Of a DNA stretch of 11,390 nucleotides, positions 7,382 through 11,390 are shown piece by piece. Source of the DNA: Candidatus Bathyarchaeota archaeon (lineage in GTDB: Archaea > Thermoproteota > Bathyarchaeia > Bathyarchaeales > WAQA01); contig WAQA01000009.1 in the NCBI GenBank assembly GCA_015520475.1, forward strand, positions 1 to 11,390. The letters are read 5' to 3'. The notes under the pieces are model-generated. The model was not told where the DNA came from. It was given only the letters and a program-made list of their open reading frames with translations, and ran no database searches. Position 1 is the first letter of the stretch. Each line of letters begins with the position of its first letter. A program made the position numbers and the translations under genes.

Positions 7382-7864
7382 TCACTTCTCCCCCATAACT
7401 TTTACACTCCGCCTCTTCAAGATTATCATAATCCCCAGAGCCAACGTCAAAGCAACAACTCCCTGAGCGATAACATCCAATACCCTAAGCCTCCACATGG
7501 CATATGGAAATGATAATCCACGCGGAGACAACAGTAAATGATTCTCCTTAAGGTCAATGATGAACGATGGGATCGAGAGGGTTAAAGCAATTATAACCCC
7601 GAGAATCCTATCCTTCACGGTCTCATCCTCATCCTTCTCAGATGTGAATACCTCACTAACCAAGAAGAAGACAGCTATCGTCCCCACGGCAACAACAAGT
7701 TGGAAAACAGCTGCGAACTGAGCATTCAAACCGAAGTAGAATGCTGAAAGCGAAACAAACATAGCTCCAAACGATATTATCGAGTAGAAAGCATTCTTGA
7801 AGTGTATAGCTAAAAAGGCAGTTACCAGAAGAATTAACGCCAGAGCATCCAAATACGAGAGCAC
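7382..7864 (-). CDS. nuoJ: NuoJ-like membrane subunit of complex I-like hydrogenase
   Basis: About 160 residues from GTG 7864, with four to five hydrophobic segments. It begins with SYLDALALILLVTAFLAI, then NAFYSIISFGAMFVSLSAFYF and FAAVFQLVVAVGTIAVFFLV. Next come a charged loop SEKDEDETVKDR and two further TM segments. The pattern F-Q-L-V-V-A-V-G-T-I-A-V corresponds to the family's conserved TM3 (which has a pi-bulge in complex I). NuoJ sits between NuoH and NuoK and links quinone-site-like motions to ion transport. The longest frame begins at ATG 7891, inside nuoI and without an SD. GTG 7864 is one base past the nuoI stop and has GGAGGTGA (7873-7880) 8 bases upstream, so I choose it. Confidence 0.85.
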   Translation of the reverse strand: MLSYLDALALILLVTAFLAIHFKNAFYSIISFGAMFVSLSAFYFGLNAQFAAVFQLVVAVGTIAVFFLVSEVFTSEKDEDETVKDRILGVIIALTLSIPSFIIDLKENHLLLSPRGLSFPYAMWRLRVLDVIAQGVVALTLALGIMIILKRRSVKVMGEK

Positions 7865-7865
7865 G

Positions 7866-8258
7866 TCAACATTCACCTCCAAGATCACCATCTAAAGAGC
7901 CATCATCAGGCTTTACTGTTAAATCATCTTTACTCTCAGAAGCAATCTCATAGAATCTTGACCCCTCCAAAGCGTTTCTTGGACAGTTCTCAACACATAC
8001 ATAACAGAATATGCAACTATCAAGATGTATGAGAGGAGCCCTCTTACCTGAAAAGTCAATCATATCGATCGCTCCGGCTGGGCAGTCTCTAGCACATAAA
8101 CCACAACCGATACATCTCTCAGAATAAAAGATTTGTCTTCCACGGAACCCCTCAGGCGGATCAGCCTTGATGAAAGGATACTGATAGGTGGAAGGCCTCT
8201 TAAAGATTGTCGAGGCGATCTCCCGAATCAACTGAGGCATCTTAACTCTTAGCTTCAC
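7866..8258 (-). CDS. nuoI: NuoI-like 2x[4Fe-4S] ferredoxin subunit of complex I-like hydrogenase
   Basis: 130 residues. Two cluster motifs are complete: C49-x2-C52-x2-C55-x3-C59 (CIGCGLCARDCP) and C82-x2-C85-x2-C88-x3-C92 (CIFCYVCVENCP). This is the polyferredoxin subunit that passes electrons to the NuoB cluster and takes them from the input module (ferredoxin or an FpoF-type protein). The short N-terminus PSTYQYPF resembles the group 4 hydrogenase/Fpo form of the subunit. The C-terminal tail (about 106-130) is acidic and ends in Cys130. It starts at GTG 8258, overlapping the nuoH TGA by four bases (GTGA), with GGAGG (8266-8270) 7 bases upstream; a later ATG (8240) has less support. Confidence 0.93.
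   Translation of the reverse strand: MKLRVKMPQLIREIASTIFKRPSTYQYPFIKADPPEGFRGRQIFYSERCIGCGLCARDCPAGAIDMIDFSGKRAPLIHLDSCIFCYVCVENCPRNALEGSRFYEIASESKDDLTVKPDDGSLDGDLGGEC
7873..7880 (-). promoter_or_regulatory. Shine-Dalgarno site deciding the nuoJ start
   Basis: GGAGGTGA, a near full match to the archaeal consensus, lies within the last codons of nuoI and 8 bases before GTG 7864. It favours that start over ATG 7891, which has no such site, and makes nuoI-nuoJ translation likely coupled. Confidence 0.55.
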
Positions 8259-9286
8259 TGAATAACCTCCATTAGAGGCTTAATAAGAGGAATAGAGAGA
8301 ACTGTTAACGCCAAGGATAATATTGAGATGGGAATCATCAATCTCCAATTAGCTCTTATAACATGATCTATACGGAGACGGGCGCAGACAGCCTCTATGA
8401 ACTCAATTATGAATATTACGAAAAGAGTCTTTAAGAGGAACCATAATGTGAACCATAAACTTGGGGGATCCGAGATAACTGGTCCATACGGTCCACCTAA
8501 GAACAAGTTAACAGCAAGCATAGCGCCAAAAACCAGCTGGAGATCCTTTGATAAACGAACAAACGCAAATTTCCTTCCGGAAAATTCTGTTCCATAACCA
8601 GCAACTATCTCTGTCTCAGCATGAGGAATATCAAAAGGATCCTCTTCCAGCTCGGCCTGTAAGGTTAGAAGGAATGGTATGAATATCCATGGGATAAGAA
8701 AGACATAGTAGATAGGCTGCTTCGAAGCTATCTTTTCTAGAGAGAGACTACCAGCGATAAATGCTGGAGCAGCAGACAATATTAAGAGAGGCATATCATA
8801 TCCTATAAACTGTATTAGTATCCTGACGGATCCAATCCCACTATATGGATTGGATGAAGCCCACCCAGAAATGAAGAGCATGAAATGGGCAAGGGTTACA
8901 AGAGCTAAGATCAGCAGGAGATCACCTTCAAATCCTTCATGAGAGAATACGTTCACTCCATCTATTGGAAAGAAGAAGATCGAGAACATAAATAGGGAGA
9001 AGGAAAGGATAGGGGAGAAAGAGAAGAGGAAGGAGCCAGCATGCTCAGGAATAATATCCTCCTTAGTTAGCAGCTTTATATAATCCGCTATTGGCTGCAG
9101 AATTCCGAAGGGGCCAGTGTAGGACGGCCCCATCCTATTCTGCATCTTAGCCATAATCTTCCTCTCAAACCAGTCGCAGAACATAACGAATAACAGAAGA
9201 AAGAGGAAACCTGGGAAGATCAATATTCTGAAGAGGAGGAGAGTGTTAATGCTCACTTCCACTTCCCATCCTAGCTTTAATATCAT
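8255..9286 (-). CDS. nuoH: NuoH-like membrane subunit of complex I-like hydrogenase
   Basis: 343 residues, eight or so hydrophobic segments, normal NuoH length. Signatures: ERKIMAKMQNRMGPSYTGPFG (41-61), LQPIADYIKLLTKED (63-77), GWASSNPYSGIGSVR (141-155), EEDPFDIPHAETEIVAGYG (214-232) with EFSG (234-237), and DHVIRANWR (307-315). The subunit anchors the catalytic arm in the membrane and joins the [NiFe]/NuoB region to the ion modules. Two details differ from many NuoH: D164 in IGYDMP where Glu is common, and H222 in PFDIPHAE where complex I has PEAE. ATG 9286 lies inside the end of nuoCD (41-base overlap) but has GGAG (9292-9295) 5 bases upstream, which supports it. GTG codons at 9262 and 9256 are alternatives that avoid most of the overlap. 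Confidence 0.93.
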   Translation of the reverse strand: MILKLGWEVEVSINTLLLFRILIFPGFLFLLLFVMFCDWFERKIMAKMQNRMGPSYTGPFGILQPIADYIKLLTKEDIIPEHAGSFLFSFSPILSFSLFMFSIFFFPIDGVNVFSHEGFEGDLLLILALVTLAHFMLFISGWASSNPYSGIGSVRILIQFIGYDMPLLILSAAPAFIAGSLSLEKIASKQPIYYVFLIPWIFIPFLLTLQAELEEDPFDIPHAETEIVAGYGTEFSGRKFAFVRLSKDLQLVFGAMLAVNLFLGGPYGPVISDPPSLWFTLWFLLKTLFVIFIIEFIEAVCARLRIDHVIRANWRLMIPISILSLALTVLSIPLIKPLMEVIQ

Positions 9287-10907
9287 TTATGCTCCAAACC
9301 CATCTATCACCGCTCCTAACATCAACAAATACCATTCGATCAGTACATGAAAAGCATGGATCAAGACTCGCCATAACAGTCGGTATATCAGCGATGTAGC
9401 AGCCCTTGATCATCGCCTTCATAGATATTATGTTTCCAAGAGTTGGAGATCTAATCTTAACCCTTTCAGGATAGGCTGTACCGTTACTCTTAACGTAATG
9501 TATAAGTTCGCCGCGTGGAGCCTCAACCCGACTTACGGATTCGCCTTCAGGAATCTTCCTTGGAACTCTGACCCTGTAAGGACCACTGGGAAGATGATTC
9601 ACAGCATATGTTATTATGTCAATGCTTTCCTCGAGCTCATCTAAACGAACCATAAATCTAGCCCATGAATCACAATCATCATAGGTTATCTCTTCGAAGG
9701 GAATTTCATCATATGCAGCGTAAGGATCATGTTTTCTCACGTCAACCTTCACATTCGACCCCCTTGCCACCGGACCTACAACACTCAGTTTTAAAGCGTC
9801 ACTCTCCTTTAGGACGCCAACTCCTCTTGTCCTCAAGTTGATAATTGGATCATTCTTAAAGACTTTTCTATAGAATTTTATTCTCTTCTTGATTGAGTTC
9901 AGCTTCCTCTCAATCTCATCCGCCAGGGTGGAAGTTAAATCTCTTCTAACACCACCTATAGTGCTGAATTCAGCCATAACCCTGTTTCCAGTAGCCTTCT
10001 CCATCAGATCCAAGATTATCTCACGATCACGCCATATATACTGGAATAAAGTTTCGAAACCTATCTCTAAGCCAGCTACGCCTAGAAGGAGCAGGTGACT
10101 ATGTATCCGATTGAGCTCATGGATTATTACACGTAAATATTTAGCTCTAGGTGGAACGTCAATATCGCCGAGCAACTCAACAGCTTGACAGAAACAGGTT
10201 GTATGGGCCACATTGCAGATTCCACAGACCCTCTCAACTAAGTGTACATTTTGGAAGAACATTAACCGTTCAGCAGCCTTCTCAATCCCCCTATGAGCAT
10301 AGCCTAATCGAGGCTCAACATCCACAACTATTTCGCCGTCAACCTTGAAGAGAAATCTTTCAGGTTCATGGAGGGCTGGATGTTGAGGGCCCAACACAAC
10401 ATTTACGGTTGATTTATCTCTACTTAACTCGGCCTCGATAGGTTTAACCTCTAAAATCGGAGCTTGATTATTCATCCTCCAATCTTTCCTAAGCGGATAC
10501 TGATCTTGAGGCCAGCTCTCAGGAAGCAGCAGCCTCTTCAGGTCTGGATGACCGAGAAATACTACGCCAAACAGATCAAAGACTTCACGTTCATATAATG
10601 CGGCCCCAGGAATAAGATCAGTTATCGACTCTATAATCGGTTTAGTTTTAGGTAGCCTTGTCCTAACAGTTACCTCAGCAACTCCACACCATAAATGATA
10701 GTTTAATTCGATCATGTCTGAGAGGTCGACACCGGTTATCGTAGAGATAATCGTAAGAGGAAACTTCTTCAGAAGCCACGATATCGCATCCTTATGGTAA
10801 CCGTACTTAACCAGTATGAAGACCCTTCTAGGATGGGGAACCTTAAAATCTAAAACGGCATCACCTAACCATTCTAGAAAGGCCGCCATAAAATTCTTCT
10901 CAGACAT
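9246..10907 (-). CDS. nuoCD: Fused NuoC-NuoD-type subunit: [NiFe] hydrogenase large subunit, group 4-like
   Basis: 553 residues from ATG 10907. Residues 1 to about 150 are the NuoC/30 kDa domain, ending in the signature YEREVFDLFGV...GHPDLKRLL and PLRKDW (138-143). From about 165 on is the NuoD/hydrogenase large subunit, with GPQHPALHE (173-181) and AHRGIEKAAE. Motif L1 is RVCGICNVAH (Cys228, Cys231) and motif L2 is LDPCFSCTDRM (Cys518, Cys521). All four [NiFe] thiolate ligands are present; in NuoD of complex I they are lost. CTDR/M matches the site where HycE is cut by HycI, leaving a 29-residue tail. The protein should therefore interconvert H+ and H2 at the cytoplasmic face of the membrane. 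C-D fusion resembles HycE/HyfG and E. coli NuoCD. A longer frame from 11024 lies inside nuoB and is unlikely; ATG 10907 overlaps the nuoB TGA by 8 bases and has GAGG 9 bases upstream. Confidence 0.93.
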   Translation of the reverse strand: MSEKNFMAAFLEWLGDAVLDFKVPHPRRVFILVKYGYHKDAISWLLKKFPLTIISTITGVDLSDMIELNYHLWCGVAEVTVRTRLPKTKPIIESITDLIPGAALYEREVFDLFGVVFLGHPDLKRLLLPESWPQDQYPLRKDWRMNNQAPILEVKPIEAELSRDKSTVNVVLGPQHPALHEPERFLFKVDGEIVVDVEPRLGYAHRGIEKAAERLMFFQNVHLVERVCGICNVAHTTCFCQAVELLGDIDVPPRAKYLRVIIHELNRIHSHLLLLGVAGLEIGFETLFQYIWRDREIILDLMEKATGNRVMAEFSTIGGVRRDLTSTLADEIERKLNSIKKRIKFYRKVFKNDPIINLRTRGVGVLKESDALKLSVVGPVARGSNVKVDVRKHDPYAAYDEIPFEEITYDDCDSWARFMVRLDELEESIDIITYAVNHLPSGPYRVRVPRKIPEGESVSRVEAPRGELIHYVKSNGTAYPERVKIRSPTLGNIISMKAMIKGCYIADIPTVMASLDPCFSCTDRMVFVDVRSGDRWVWSINDIKARMGSGSEH

Positions 10908-11358
10908 TATCTGAAGCCTCGACACCACCAATCTTCTTAAGCAGTTTTGTAATTCCGTAAAGGATAGCTTCGGGTTTAGGTGGACATCCTGGAACGTAGA
11001 CGTCAACTGGCACCACCTTATCAACGCCTCTCAGAACATTATAACATTCCTTGAATGGTGCACCGCTACATGCACACGTTCCAACGGCTATGACAAATTT
11101 AGGTTCAGGCATCTGCTCATATATTCGCTTCAGCCTCGGAGCCGCCTGCCTCGTTGCAGGACCAGTTACAACAAGTATATCGGCGTGCCGAGGGGTTGCC
11201 TTAGGTAAAACCCCAAACCTCTCAATATCATATCTAGGCGTTAAAAGAGCGACAACCTCAATGTCACATGCATTACATGCTCCACTATTAAAATGCAGGA
11301 TCCATGGAGACTTTACTCTAGCCCATCTCACCAGATTCAGATGAGTCAAGTTATTCAC
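10900..11358 (-). CDS. nuoB: NuoB-type subunit: [NiFe] hydrogenase small subunit, group 4-like
   Basis: About 152 residues from GTG 11358. It opens with SPWILHFNSGACNACDIEV, typical of group 4 hydrogenase small subunits and NuoB. From the GTG start, Cys28, Cys31, Cys95 (GTCACSG) and Cys125 (VPGCPP) are the ligands of the single [4Fe-4S] cluster next to the active site (N2 or proximal cluster). It takes electrons from NuoI and passes them to the [NiFe] centre of the CD subunit. The frame stays open to the right window edge through TTG 11385, so a longer N-terminus cannot be ruled out. GTG 11358 is preferred for its GGAGG site. A NuoA-like gene, which usually precedes nuoB in complex I operons, would lie just outside the window if present. 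Confidence 0.92.
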   Translation of the reverse strand: MNNLTHLNLVRWARVKSPWILHFNSGACNACDIEVVALLTPRYDIERFGVLPKATPRHADILVVTGPATRQAAPRLKRIYEQMPEPKFVIAVGTCACSGAPFKECYNVLRGVDKVVPVDVYVPGCPPKPEAILYGITKLLKKIGGVEASDNV

Positions 11359-11364
11359 CGCCAG

Positions 11365-11369
11365 CCTCC
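11365..11369 (-). promoter_or_regulatory. Shine-Dalgarno site deciding the nuoB start
   Basis: GGAGG lies 6 bases before GTG 11358. This is good spacing and supports a GTG start within the open frame rather than TTG 11385 or a start outside the window. A TTG three codons further in, preceded by GGTG, is a weaker alternative. Confidence 0.5.
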
Positions 11370-11390
11370 AGAAGCAAAACGGCAACCAAG

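Noticed and set aside
10908..11024. N-terminal extension of the CD frame up to 11024
   Set aside because: It lies wholly within nuoB in another frame and does not resemble a NuoC N-terminus. ATG 10907 has a GAGG site and the usual short overlap.
9246..11358. Reading the operon as NADH:quinone oxidoreductase (respiratory complex I)
   Set aside because: No NuoE/F/G or NADH-binding module is present in the window, and the large subunit retains all four [NiFe] cysteines, which true NuoD lacks.
1..11390. Mobile elements, CRISPR arrays, tRNA/rRNA genes
   Set aside because: No transposase or integrase frame, regular spaced repeats, target duplications or tRNA-like cloverleaf were noticed. The region is filled by one coherent operon plus two genes.

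Overview
The window is archaeal by inference. It carries an F420-oxidoreductase (FrhB/FpoF family) protein, an archaeal-type SPOUT-knot protein, genes packed end to end with Shine-Dalgarno (SD) sites and many GTG/TTG starts, and a TATA-like element before one gene. I cannot fix the lineage. A strictly anaerobic member of the TACK archaea or a Euryarchaeote with F420 would fit.

Layout. Bases 1-457 (+) are the 3' part of a SPOUT methyltransferase-like gene. Everything else runs on the minus strand. From right to left there is a nine-gene complex I-type operon: nuoB (about 11358-10900), a fused nuoCD (10907-9246), nuoH (9286-8255), nuoI (8258-7866), nuoJ (7864-7382), nuoK (7380-7090), nuoL (about 7074-5137), nuoM (5126-3663) and nuoN (3653-2154). 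After a 131-base gap with a TATA-like box comes a 507-residue protein (2022-499) with an FrhB/FpoF-type F420-oxidoreductase core and a C-terminal pair of CBS domains. It converges on the SPOUT gene.

Function. There is no NADH module (NuoE/F/G) in view. The large subunit keeps all four [NiFe]-binding cysteines (CGIC and CFSC) and a HycE-like C-terminal processing site. The small subunit keeps the four cysteines of the proximal cluster. The operon is therefore best read as a group 4 (energy-converting, membrane-bound) [NiFe] hydrogenase that carries a full complex I-size membrane arm with three antiporter-like subunits (L, M, N). It is not a quinone or methanophenazine oxidoreductase. NuoI supplies two [4Fe-4S] clusters and would receive electrons from ferredoxin or from the FrhB-CBS protein.

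The main point of interest is the combination. An F420-oxidising or -reducing subunit with a built-in CBS (adenosine-nucleotide sensing) pair lies next to a proton-reducing or H2-oxidising complex I-like machine. This suggests an energy-status-gated F420/H2 ion pump. The coupling is an inference from proximity and family knowledge. Several antiporter-type subunits also lack expected charged residues in their presumed proton channels.
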